64,000 bases of DNA from assembly GCA_016721765.1 (NCBI GenBank), contig JADKHO010000002.1, forward strand, positions 248,001 to 312,000, read 5' to 3'. This stretch comes from Bacteroidota bacterium. GTDB taxonomy: Bacteria; Bacteroidota; Bacteroidia; UBA4408. Below the pieces are notes generated by a model. It did no database searches and was not told the DNA's origin. It worked only from the letters and a program-made list of their open reading frames with translations. Within the stretch, counting starts at the first letter, position 1; each line of letters opens with the position of its first letter. This document shows, one piece after another, positions 49,156-58,100 of this stretch. The translations under genes were made by a program, and so were the position numbers.

Positions 49156-50849
49156 AGCAAGGCAGTAGTGCGAAACGTTTTAGTTTAATTCAGCTGGGAA
49201 TAACCTTGGCAATAATTGTGTTAATCAATATTGCCGGTAGTTTTGTATTTCATCGCTTTGATTTAACTTCCGAAAAAAGATACTCCCTCGCTCCTGCTAC
49301 CAAAGAGCTCTTGACGAATTTAGATGACATTGTTTTGGTAAAAGTTTATCTGGAAGGTGAATTTCCTGCCGGATTCAAACGCTTGCGCAATGAAACCAAA
49401 GAAATGCTGGATGAGTTTCGCGCCTATGCCGGAGACAATGTGCAATATGAATTTATCAATCCATCGGAAAATCCGGACGAAAAAAAACGGAATGAAGTGT
49501 ATCAGCATTTGTTTAAACAAGGGCTGCAACCTACCAACCTTACGGTAAAGGAAGAATCAGGCAAATCACAACAAATTATTTTTCCGGGAGCAATTTTCTC
49601 GTACAAAGGCAAAGAAATTTCTGTCCAACTCCTTAAAAGCCGCTTGGGTGTTAGCTCTGAAGAAATGCTTAACAGCAGTATACAACAGTTGGAATATGAA
49701 TTTAGCAATTGCATTCGCAAACTTTCTAAACCGGTAAAGCTAAATGTGGCGTTTATAAAGGGGCATGGCGAATTGGATCAAAAACACACTTCGGATATTG
49801 CGCGCTCCTTGGATGAATATTATTCTTTGCGTGAAATTACACTAGGTGAAAATATTCATGCACTCGAAAAATTTGATGCGGCCATAATTGCAAAACCCGA
49901 TTCCGCTTTTAGTGAAAAGGATAAATTTATATTAGACCAATTTGTTATGCGGGGCGGTAAACTGATGTGGTTTATTGACCCGGTATTTGCGGATATGGAC
50001 AGTTTGCAAAATAAGTTGGGCATGACTTTCGGAATTGCCAATCCGATTAATTTGGATGATATGTTGTTTAAATATGGTGTACGTTTAAATGATAATTTGG
50101 TGCAAGATTTACAAGCCGCTCCCATACCCATTGTAACCGGATACAGTGGTAATCAGCCACAGCAAAGCCTTTTCCCTTGGTATTATATGCCTTTAATTGT
50201 GCCTGAAAATGTGCACCCCATTGTAAATAATTTGAATGCCATAAAATTTGAATTTGCCAGTACCATTGATACAATTGGAAATGCAGGAATTAAAAAAACA
50301 ATTTTATTGCGTACCTCCAAATACACAAAACTCTTGAATGCACCGGTGCGCATTAGTTTAGGAATTGTGCAGCAAGAACCGCAACAGGAGCAGTTTAATA
50401 AACATTTTGAAGCCGTAGCCGTTTTATTGGAAGGTAAATTTGAATCGGTATTTAAAAACCGAATTGCCCCTGCAATTGCCAAGAGCAATGAAATTAAATT
50501 TAAAGCCGAAAGCAGTCCTACTAAAATGATTGTGGTGAGTGATGGAGATGTTATAAAAAATGGGGTGGCAAAAAGCAGTGGAAAGGTTTACCCGCTTGGA
50601 TTTGATCGCTATACTAATCAGCTTTATGGAAATACAAATTTCATTCTTAATTCCATGAATTACCTAACTGATAACAGTGGTTTGATTTCGATTCGATCAC
50701 GTGAATTAACATTGCGCTTGTTAGACAAGGAGATTCTTAAAAATCAAAAAACGCGCTGGCAGATTATCAATACGGTTGTTCCAATACTGCTGCTATTGAT
50801 TTTTGGGTTAATTCAATACATCCTGCGTAAGCGGAAGTACACAAAATAA
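49146..50849 (+). CDS. gldG: Gliding-motility ABC transporter substrate-binding-like protein GldG
   Basis: The 567-residue protein has an N-terminal membrane segment (SLIQLGITLAIIVLINIAGS) and a C-terminal one (IINTVVPILLLLIFGLIQYI). The large extracytoplasmic part lies between them, including FHRFDLTSEKRYSLAPATKE and the GldG signature PVKLNVAFIKGHGELDQKHT and FVMRGGKLMWFIDPVFADMD. This fits the GldG family, which pairs with GldF. It overlaps gldF by 10 bases. Downstream an 84-bp gap with its own -7 element separates it from the sulfotransferase gene, so the gldFG operon probably ends here. Confidence 0.93.
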   Translation: MAIKQGSSAKRFSLIQLGITLAIIVLINIAGSFVFHRFDLTSEKRYSLAPATKELLTNLDDIVLVKVYLEGEFPAGFKRLRNETKEMLDEFRAYAGDNVQYEFINPSENPDEKKRNEVYQHLFKQGLQPTNLTVKEESGKSQQIIFPGAIFSYKGKEISVQLLKSRLGVSSEEMLNSSIQQLEYEFSNCIRKLSKPVKLNVAFIKGHGELDQKHTSDIARSLDEYYSLREITLGENIHALEKFDAAIIAKPDSAFSEKDKFILDQFVMRGGKLMWFIDPVFADMDSLQNKLGMTFGIANPINLDDMLFKYGVRLNDNLVQDLQAAPIPIVTGYSGNQPQQSLFPWYYMPLIVPENVHPIVNNLNAIKFEFASTIDTIGNAGIKKTILLRTSKYTKLLNAPVRISLGIVQQEPQQEQFNKHFEAVAVLLEGKFESVFKNRIAPAIAKSNEIKFKAESSPTKMIVVSDGDVIKNGVAKSSGKVYPLGFDRYTNQLYGNTNFILNSMNYLTDNSGLISIRSRELTLRLLDKEILKNQKTRWQIINTVVPILLLLIFGLIQYILRKRKYTK

Positions 50850-50860
50850 AATTTCATTTC

Positions 50861-50868
50861 TACCTTTG
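50861..50868 (+). promoter_or_regulatory. -7 element TACCTTTG before the sulfotransferase
   Basis: An exact -7 consensus lies 65 bases before the proposed TTG start at 50934. No TTG is present at 17-23 bases upstream, so only the -7 half is supported. Confidence 0.5.
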
Positions 50869-50933
50869 CATTAAATTGAAGCGGGTTGAATTCAAAAACC
50901 GATTAGCTGTATCGAATTAAAAACACAAAGGAG

Positions 50934-52046
50934 TTGAAATTTAAAACTCAGGATTATTTTGCATTTACTTCGCATGCTGCATTTGGCTCCAGTTTAAGCG
51001 CATGGCTTAAAATACTCTACAAAAACAAGTTCGCTATCCACCTCTACTTTATTCCAAAGGCAATATTCATAAGCGTTGCCATCTTTTTGGGAATCCCCTT
51101 TAGATGGTTTGAACGCATGAAATACAGGAAGAAAATCGCAGCTCAAAAAATAAAACAACCTGTTTTTATTATTGGACATCCGCGCAGTGGCACTACTTTT
51201 TTGCATTATTTGATGAGTAAGGACGCTCAGTTTGCGTTTTGTACCACGACTCAGGCAATTCTACCACATGTGTTTTTAAGCGGTTCAGGTGTACTTAGTC
51301 CATTTATTTCAAAAGCACTTCCTCCATTGCGCCCCATGGATAATTTACGCATGGGTAGTGAACAGCCTAAGGAAGAAGAATTCGCAATGGTATCCTTTGG
51401 ACCGGAAAGTATGATTAGTGGATTTTATTTTCCAAAAAATTACACACAAATTTTTAAGCAAGATGTTTTATTTGAAGGAAATTTAAGTGGAGAAAAAAAC
51501 TGGAAAAATAACTTTGATTATTATTTACGAAAGTTAAGTTATGCAAATAGTGGGAAACGCTTATTGCTTAAAAGTCCAGCAAATACAGGCAGAATAAAAC
51601 AAATTTTGGAACTTTATCCGGATGCTAAATTTATTCACATACATCGAAATCCATACGAAGTATATTCCAGTACAATTCATTTATTTGCAAAAATGCTTCC
51701 TATTTTGTCATTTCAAAAAATAAAAAAAGAACAAATTGAAACTGCTGTTTTTGAATGTTACACGGCGCTTTACGAAAAATACTGGGATGAGAAAAAGCTC
51801 ATTCCGGATACTAATTTGGTAGAAATTGATTATGCCCATTTTATTAATGACCCACTTTCCAATTTAGAGAAAATTTATGGATTTCTTAATTTAAAAGGGT
51901 TTAAGGAGGCTTCTCCTGAAATTCAGAAAGAGTTGTTGAGTTATAAAAACTATGAAACAAATAAGTTTGAACTCAATCCAAATGCCAGAGCAAAGATTGC
52001 TGAAAAATGGAAAGTTGCTTTTGAAAAATTTGGTTATCAGATTTGA
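50934..52046 (+). CDS. PAPS-dependent sulfotransferase
   Basis: The 370-residue protein has the 5'-phosphosulfate-binding loop VFIIGHPRSGTTFLHYLMS (GHPRSGTTFL at 81-90). It also has the 3'-phosphate-binding helix FIHIHRNPYEVYSSTIHL (His237-Arg238...Ser245), so it binds 3'-phosphoadenosine 5'-phosphosulfate (PAPS). LLLKSPANTGRIKQILELYP precedes the second motif. Two hydrophobic stretches near the N-terminus (about 33-55) suggest membrane attachment. The start is TTG at 50934, just behind AAAGGAG; the first in-frame ATG codes for residue 62, too late. Its convergent neighbour is the cysC-cysD-cysN group that makes PAPS. The acceptor (lipid, glycan or protein) is not evident. Confidence 0.88.
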   Translation: MKFKTQDYFAFTSHAAFGSSLSAWLKILYKNKFAIHLYFIPKAIFISVAIFLGIPFRWFERMKYRKKIAAQKIKQPVFIIGHPRSGTTFLHYLMSKDAQFAFCTTTQAILPHVFLSGSGVLSPFISKALPPLRPMDNLRMGSEQPKEEEFAMVSFGPESMISGFYFPKNYTQIFKQDVLFEGNLSGEKNWKNNFDYYLRKLSYANSGKRLLLKSPANTGRIKQILELYPDAKFIHIHRNPYEVYSSTIHLFAKMLPILSFQKIKKEQIETAVFECYTALYEKYWDEKKLIPDTNLVEIDYAHFINDPLSNLEKIYGFLNLKGFKEASPEIQKELLSYKNYETNKFELNPNARAKIAEKWKVAFEKFGYQI

Positions 52047-52061
52047 TGGGCTCTGTGGAAT

Positions 52062-52150
52062 TGAACGCTGATTTTTTAGGATGATTATGATTTTTTAGGA
52101 TTGATTGAATAGAACGCGGATTGGGCGGATTGAGCGGATTATTGCGGATT
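52062..52150 (+). repeat. Two copies of the dispersed GAACGCTGATT repeat
   Basis: The first copy reads GAACGCTGATTTTTTAGGAT GATTATGATTTTTTAGGATT (52063-52102). The second starts GAACGCGGATTGGGCGGATT followed by GAGCGGATTATTGCGGATT. They lie in the convergent gap between the sulfotransferase and cysN genes, which otherwise shows no gene. Confidence 0.7.
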
Positions 52151-52193
52151 CTGAGGTAATAAAATATGGTGATTTATTTTTTTAATTCATCTT

Positions 52194-53486
52194 TTAAAGA
52201 ATCATACCGGCGGCTAAGGTTTCGTTAGTGAATTCATCGATTATGAGAATGCTTCCTGTATATTTATTTTTGGCAAATGCGTCTACCATCAATGGCTTGG
52301 TGCAGCGCAACGAAACTCTTCCAATATCATTTAATTTTATTTCTACATCATTTTCGATTCGGTGCAGGGTGTTGATGTTAATTTTATAGCGTACCTCCTT
52401 AATCATACAGCGTGCTTCGTTTGTGGTATGCCGGATTGTGTATTTGGTTTGAGGGTTCAATGCCTTTTGATGCATCCAACAAATCATCACTTCCAAGTCT
52501 TGTGTTACAGTTGCCTGATTATTGGGCTTAACCAGCATATCTCCTCGGCTGATATCCAAATTATCTTCCAAACAAATTTCCACACACATGGGTGCGAATG
52601 CTTCGTGAATTGTAGCTTGTGCACTATGAATTGATTTGATGCGCGAGGTAAAACCGGAAGGTAATGCCATTACTTCATCACCCGGCTTAAATACTCCCCC
52701 TTCTACCCTTCCTGCATAAGCGCGGTAATCGGGAAATTGTTTGCTTTGAGGACGAATAGCCAATTGCACCGGAAAACGACAATCGATACGGTTAAAATCG
52801 GAAGCAACATTCACGTGTTCTAATGTGTACAACAAAGCTGCACCTTTGTACCAGAGCATTTGCGAAGATTGATTCACCACATTATCGCCGTGTAAAGCGC
52901 TGATGGGAATAAATTGAATATCGGGAATTGATAAGCGTGAGGAAAACTCAAGAAATTCTTCGCGAATCGAATTAAAAACCATTTCATCATACTCCACAGC
53001 ATCCATTTTATTCACAGATACGATGGCATGTTTTATTTGCAATAAAGAGGCGATAAAGGCATGTCGGCGTGTTTGTTCCGTAATTCCATTTCGTGCATCC
53101 ACTAAAATAATAATGAGGTTAGCAGTGGAAGCTCCGGTAATCATGTTGCGCGTGTATTGCGTGTGTCCAGGACAATCCGCAATAATAAATTTTCGTTTTG
53201 CAGTTGCAAAATAGCGGTAGGCAACATCAATCGTAATTCCTTGTTCTCTTTCGGCACGAAGTCCGTCGGTGAGCAAGGATAAATCCAAATATTCATTGCC
53301 GCGTTGATTGCTGGCGTGAATTATAGCCTCCAGTTGATCTTCATAGATTTTTTTTGAATCAAAAAGCAATCTACCGATGAGCGTACTCTTGCCATCGTCG
53401 ACACTCCCTGCGGTGGTAAACCTAAGCAAATCGCTTTTTACCGCAGGTGCAATTAATTCATTTATGGTTGCTTTCTCTTTTTGCAT
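52194..53486 (-). CDS. cysN: Sulfate adenylyltransferase subunit 1 (CysN GTPase)
   Basis: CysN is the GTPase subunit that drives ATP sulfurylase (CysDN) in making adenylyl sulfate. The 430-residue protein has the GTP-binding motifs GSVDDGKST (27-35), DCPGH (104-108) and NKMD (159-162). RAEREQGITIDVAYRYF is the switch region typical of this EF-Tu-like family. It lacks any C-terminal APS-kinase domain, since CysC is encoded separately. It follows cysD after a 38-base gap, and the order on the minus strand is cysC, cysD, cysN. Confidence 0.95.
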   Translation of the reverse strand: MQKEKATINELIAPAVKSDLLRFTTAGSVDDGKSTLIGRLLFDSKKIYEDQLEAIIHASNQRGNEYLDLSLLTDGLRAEREQGITIDVAYRYFATAKRKFIIADCPGHTQYTRNMITGASTANLIIILVDARNGITEQTRRHAFIASLLQIKHAIVSVNKMDAVEYDEMVFNSIREEFLEFSSRLSIPDIQFIPISALHGDNVVNQSSQMLWYKGAALLYTLEHVNVASDFNRIDCRFPVQLAIRPQSKQFPDYRAYAGRVEGGVFKPGDEVMALPSGFTSRIKSIHSAQATIHEAFAPMCVEICLEDNLDISRGDMLVKPNNQATVTQDLEVMICWMHQKALNPQTKYTIRHTTNEARCMIKEVRYKININTLHRIENDVEIKLNDIGRVSLRCTKPLMVDAFAKNKYTGSILIIDEFTNETLAAGMIL

Positions 53487-53524
53487 TTTACTTTATTTGC
53501 AAGGCTTGACTGCTTGATAAGCTG

Positions 53525-54427
53525 CTAAAAATAACCTTCCTTTTTCCTGTCTTCCATAGCTGCTTCCGAGCGTTTATCGTCATCGCGCGTGCCGCGTTCT
53601 GTGAAGCGTGCACTTGCAATCTCATAAATGATTTCAGCAAGCGTGGAGGCTTTTGATTCAACCGCACCGGTACAGGTCATATCGCCAACAGTGCGGAAAC
53701 GGACTTGCATCTCTTCATATTTTTCCTCTCCTTGCAAGCTGACAAATTCGGAATCGGCCAATAAAATTCCCTTACGGTTGATAACCTTACGTGCATGCGC
53801 AAAATAAAGTGACGGAATAGAAATATTTTCTTGTGCGATGTATTGCCAAATATCCAACTCTGTCCAATTGCTCAATGGAAATGCTCTAAAATGCTCACCC
53901 TTACGCTTTTTCCCATTTAATAAAGTCCATATTTCAGGTCTTTGATTCTTAGGATCCCACTGTCCAAATTCATCCCGAAAGGAAAAAAAACGTTCTTTAG
54001 CTCTTGCTTTTTCTTCATCTCTTCGTCCACCGCCTAATGCTACATCAAAACTGAATTCGCTTATGGCATCCAACAGGGTAATGGTTTGCAAAACATTTCG
54101 GCTTCCATTTATTTGTCGTTCCTCCACAGCTCTACCGCTATTGATTGAATCCTGTACTTTTCTAACTATCACCTTCACCTCCATTTGATTCGCAAAAGCA
54201 TCTCTAAAGTCAAGCGTTTCCTGAAAATTATGTCCTGTATCAATATGAAGTAAAGGAAATGGAATACTCGCCGGATAAAAGGCCTTACGCGCTAAGTACG
54301 TCATTACAATAGAATCCTTACCACCTGAAAAAAGCAAGACCGGTTTTTCGAATTGAGCAGCTACTTCGCGAAGCACAAAAATTGACTCGGATTCCAACTG
54401 CTGCAAATGGGATAGGTTGTAATTCAT
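53525..54427 (-). CDS. cysD: Sulfate adenylyltransferase subunit 2 (CysD)
   Basis: CysD is the catalytic ATP sulfurylase subunit, forming adenylyl sulfate from ATP and sulfate. The 300-residue protein has the PP-loop SGGKDS at 34-39 (in VLLFSGGKDSIVMTYLA) and LLHIDTGHNFQETLDFRD. ALGGGRRDEEKARAKERFFS, FPLSNWTELDIWQYI and the C-terminal TGAVESKASTLAEIIYE complete the CysD pattern. It lies between cysC (35-base gap) and cysN on the minus strand. Confidence 0.96.
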   Translation of the reverse strand: MNYNLSHLQQLESESIFVLREVAAQFEKPVLLFSGGKDSIVMTYLARKAFYPASIPFPLLHIDTGHNFQETLDFRDAFANQMEVKVIVRKVQDSINSGRAVEERQINGSRNVLQTITLLDAISEFSFDVALGGGRRDEEKARAKERFFSFRDEFGQWDPKNQRPEIWTLLNGKKRKGEHFRAFPLSNWTELDIWQYIAQENISIPSLYFAHARKVINRKGILLADSEFVSLQGEEKYEEMQVRFRTVGDMTCTGAVESKASTLAEIIYEIASARFTERGTRDDDKRSEAAMEDRKKEGYF

Positions 54428-54462
54428 TCGTTTGTGCGAAAATAAGTTTAGTGTTTAAACAC

Positions 54463-55050
54463 TTACAATACCGGCGTATTTATTAGATGTAGACTAGTTT
54501 TTTCAAGAACTGTAAGTAACGAATTTAAACACGCTGCTAGCGAATTTTGTTCTGTATTCACTGTTAGAATAGGATCAACAGGTTCTTCAAAAGCTGCGCT
54601 TACGCCTGTAAACTTAGGTATTTCTCCTAAGCGTGCTTTTTTATACAAACCTTTAACATCTCTTCTTTCACATTCTTCAAGTGAGCAATTTACAAAAATC
54701 TCGATAAAATTATTTCCTATTGTATTTGCCACCAGCTTTTGCAATGTGTGGGTTGGTGTAATAAAGGAACAGATGGGCACAATTCCTGAATTTTTAAAAA
54801 GCAGTGCAATTTCAGCAGCTCTACGCAGATTTTCGTTGCGGTCAGAATCGCTGAATCCTAAATCCTGATTGATGCCTTTTCGTAATTCATCTCCATCCAA
54901 TAAAACATGTGCAATACCCTTGCTTGAAAAATGTTGTGAAAGGCTTTTTGCCAAAGTACTTTTTCCTGAACCCGATAAGCCTTCTAACCAAATAACGGGA
55001 CAGTTTTCAACAATTATTTTTTTAGTATCAACGACAGTCTTCACACTCAT
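54463..55050 (-). CDS. cysC: Adenylyl-sulfate kinase
   Basis: CysC phosphorylates adenylyl sulfate to PAPS. The 195-residue protein has the P-loop WLEGLSGSGKSTLAKSLS (GLSGSGKS at about 24-31). Next come VLLDGDELRKGINQDLGFSD and RNENLRRAAEIALLFKNSG. FVNCSLEECERRDVKGLYKK is the conserved substrate segment, then GEIPKFTGVSAAFEEP near the C-terminus. It is the first gene of the leftward operon cysC-cysD-cysN. Because no cysH, cysI or cysJ is in the window, the PAPS made here may serve sulfotransferases. Confidence 0.95.
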   Translation of the reverse strand: MSVKTVVDTKKIIVENCPVIWLEGLSGSGKSTLAKSLSQHFSSKGIAHVLLDGDELRKGINQDLGFSDSDRNENLRRAAEIALLFKNSGIVPICSFITPTHTLQKLVANTIGNNFIEIFVNCSLEECERRDVKGLYKKARLGEIPKFTGVSAAFEEPVDPILTVNTEQNSLAACLNSLLTVLEKTSLHLINTPVL

Positions 55051-55072
55051 TCGGCAGTCAAAATTTGAAGAA

Positions 55073-55080
55073 CAAAATTA
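55073..55080 (-). promoter_or_regulatory. -7 element TAATTTTG upstream of cysC (minus strand)
   Basis: On the minus strand TAATTTTG (55080-55073) is an exact TAnnTTTG match 22 bases upstream of the cysC ATG. No TTG lies 17-23 bases further upstream. Confidence 0.45.
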
Positions 55081-55179
55081 AGGAATAATTGGGTGTAATT
55101 GTAATACGATTAAAGTAAATACAAGGGGTGTTGGACTGTTGAAGCTTGAAAGAGAATAATCAATTCGAAACTTTCATTA

Positions 55180-58100
55180 TTAATGGACAATCACTTTTTG
55201 CTCTACAATGCTATCTCCTGATTTCACCTGTATCAAATAAATACCGGATGCAATGCCGCTAAAATTGAGATTATTATGGGAACTAAGCAAATTGGAGAAG
55301 CGTTCGTTGTAGACTTCCTGACTCAACATATCAAAAATTTTCACTGCTATTGTGTTCAAATGCTTGTTTGAAAAAGTTAGCGTAAATGCGCCATTATTGG
55401 GATTAGGATAAATTGAAAAAGCCAATTCCTGCTCAACACTCTTAGCTGATAAGCTAAAGTATGAAGAGTAAGCTGTATCTGAATTACACAACTGAGGGTC
55501 CGACACAATTAAACTGTATACACCATTGGCTGTTGGAACGTATACCTGCTGAGTTGCACCGACTAGCAGTGTATCGTTCAAATACCATTGGTTTCCAGAA
55601 ACAGCACTTGAAATAAGTTGATCAAAATTTTGAAGAATGGTTGGTGTAGCAACTTGCGCTTTTACTTCAATTACTGAACTGGCCGAAAAGGTGCAATTAT
55701 TTGAATCGATGTAAGCATAGCTGATACTATTAAAACCTGCTCCCGCTTCTTGGGGCACAAAATAGTTGGTGTCGACTGCAAATCCTGAATAATTCCCACC
55801 TAGCGGAGTTCCACCACTTAACTCGAATGCACTATCACCAACACATACCGGCGAAAAGGAGCTTAAACTCACTAGTGTAGGTACAAAATGCCCCAGCACT
55901 TTTTCAGTTGAAGTAGCAGAGCAATATGCATCACTCAGCATCACCGCATAATGTCCATCACCTGAAGCGGTATATTCTGAATCAGTTGCAAATGGAATAA
56001 GATTGCCATTCAGCAACCAATGATAAGCCATTCCAGGTTCAACATTTGTTTGAAACAAATAAGTGGCATTTGCGCATATCATAAGGGTATCGGCAGCTAA
56101 AATACTAGCTTGAATTTTTTGATTTTGTGTTATGGTAATTCCAGCAGAAACAGCATCACATCCATCTAATGTAACTCGAACCGCATATTTTCCGGAATCA
56201 GCAACACTCAGCAGAGGCTGATTAAATCCAATAAGTATGCTGCTATCCTTTAACCATTGATACGAATAATTTGTATCGATTGGTGCATTTAGAAAAACTG
56301 ATTGACCTTCGCACAAATGCGTTGTTCCGCTAGGAGTGGCACTTGCGAGAGGACTTGGCTTAACTGTAACGGGTATTGAATTACTTAAATTACTGCATAA
56401 ACTATCGCGCTGCACTAAAGTATAATTACCGCTTTGATTTGCATTAAAAACTGTATCTGTTTGACCTGGTATGGATATTCCATTTCGGTACCATTGATAA
56501 GTTAATCCAAGCATTCCGACACTTTCTAATTTCACAAAATTACCCTCACAAAAATTGGTAGTATCGTTTGCTGTAATCACATTTTCGGGTAGCGCGTGAG
56601 TGTTAACTTGTATAGTGTTGGAATGGCTTTCACAAGAATTTAAGCGAACAATTGCATAGTAATTTCCCGAATCAACAACATCGTATTTGAAAGCAGTTGC
56701 ACCCTGAATTTGCAAGCTATCTTTCATCCATTGATAGGTGTAGCCTAAACTTTTTGTAACTCTCAATTGATAAGCAGTTCCAACGCAAATCGAAAGCATG
56801 GAATCGGCAAGGATAGTTGCAATAGGACTAGGTTTAATTAATACTACCACTTCGGATGAAGCACTGCACAAGCTATTTACTGTAACGAGTTTATAGCGTG
56901 CGGCAATATCAACGAATAACGTGGCAGAATCGGCTCCGACAATTAATGAATCATTAAAAAACCATTGATAGGAATAAGTTGAATCGAAAAAAGCTTGCAG
57001 TGTATGATTTTCGCCAATGCATAGCACAAGTGTATCGGTTGGATTGAGAAAGGTTTCAGGTGCAACATACACTACAATATCGATAGCATTCGATTGCTTA
57101 GAGCAACCATTTAAAGTGGTTTCAAAACTATATTTTCCAGACAAAGTTGCTGCAAACACAGTATCCACTTCTGCGGGAAGCAATGTATCATTTCGATACC
57201 ATTTGTAGGTATATGCTGCATTGCTTGGAGCTGATAATGTCTGTACACCCCCTTCACAAAAAGAATACATGCTATCATTTTGCAAGCCTGCATCCGGCAA
57301 AGGGTTAAGCACTACATGAATTAATTCAGAAACACTTGTACATCCATTATCAGTAACTTTTACTTGATAAAATCCGGAATCAGACAACGTCAGTTGAGCA
57401 GTAACCTCACCGCTTAAAATACTATCATTTTTTGTCCAACCAAAAGTCTGACCAAAAGCAGAATCAGCAGTTAAATCAATTGTAGCACCGGCACAAACGA
57501 ATGTGTTGAGTGGGGATTGTATGTGTGCAAGTGGATTAGTTTTTTTGGTTACATGCACCATAGCAGATATAGCTTCACAATTAAATCGATTGACTTTTAA
57601 GGTATAATCACCGGAGTCTGAAACGAATAAATTTTGATTTTTAGCAGTTTGTATTTCGCTTCCATTTTTAAACCATTGATATCTAAAATTGGAACCGCTT
57701 TGTGCAGTAAGCTTTACACTATCCCCTTCACAAAATGAAATAAGAGAATCCCCTAAAATACTTGCAACGGCAGGCGTAAAAAAAGTTCCCGGAGAGCCGC
57801 CTGGGCAACCTGCAAACCAATTATCACCATTATCCAAATCCAAATTAACAGGCACCGATTCAAGTGTATACCCTTGCCCTGCTGCGGCAATTGGCCAAGG
57901 AGGAAGCTTAGAATAAGTCATTGATACATGCAAGGAATCCTGATTGGTAAATAACCTCAACAATTCTCCTGTATTTGCAAACCCAAAACCAATTGGACCA
58001 AGCACATTATCTTGCTCATCGTCGTCGTGATTCTCATCTTGGTGCGGGCTTCGGTGAGGATTGGAATGATTTTCATTTTGACTGAGTTCAGGAAACTGAG

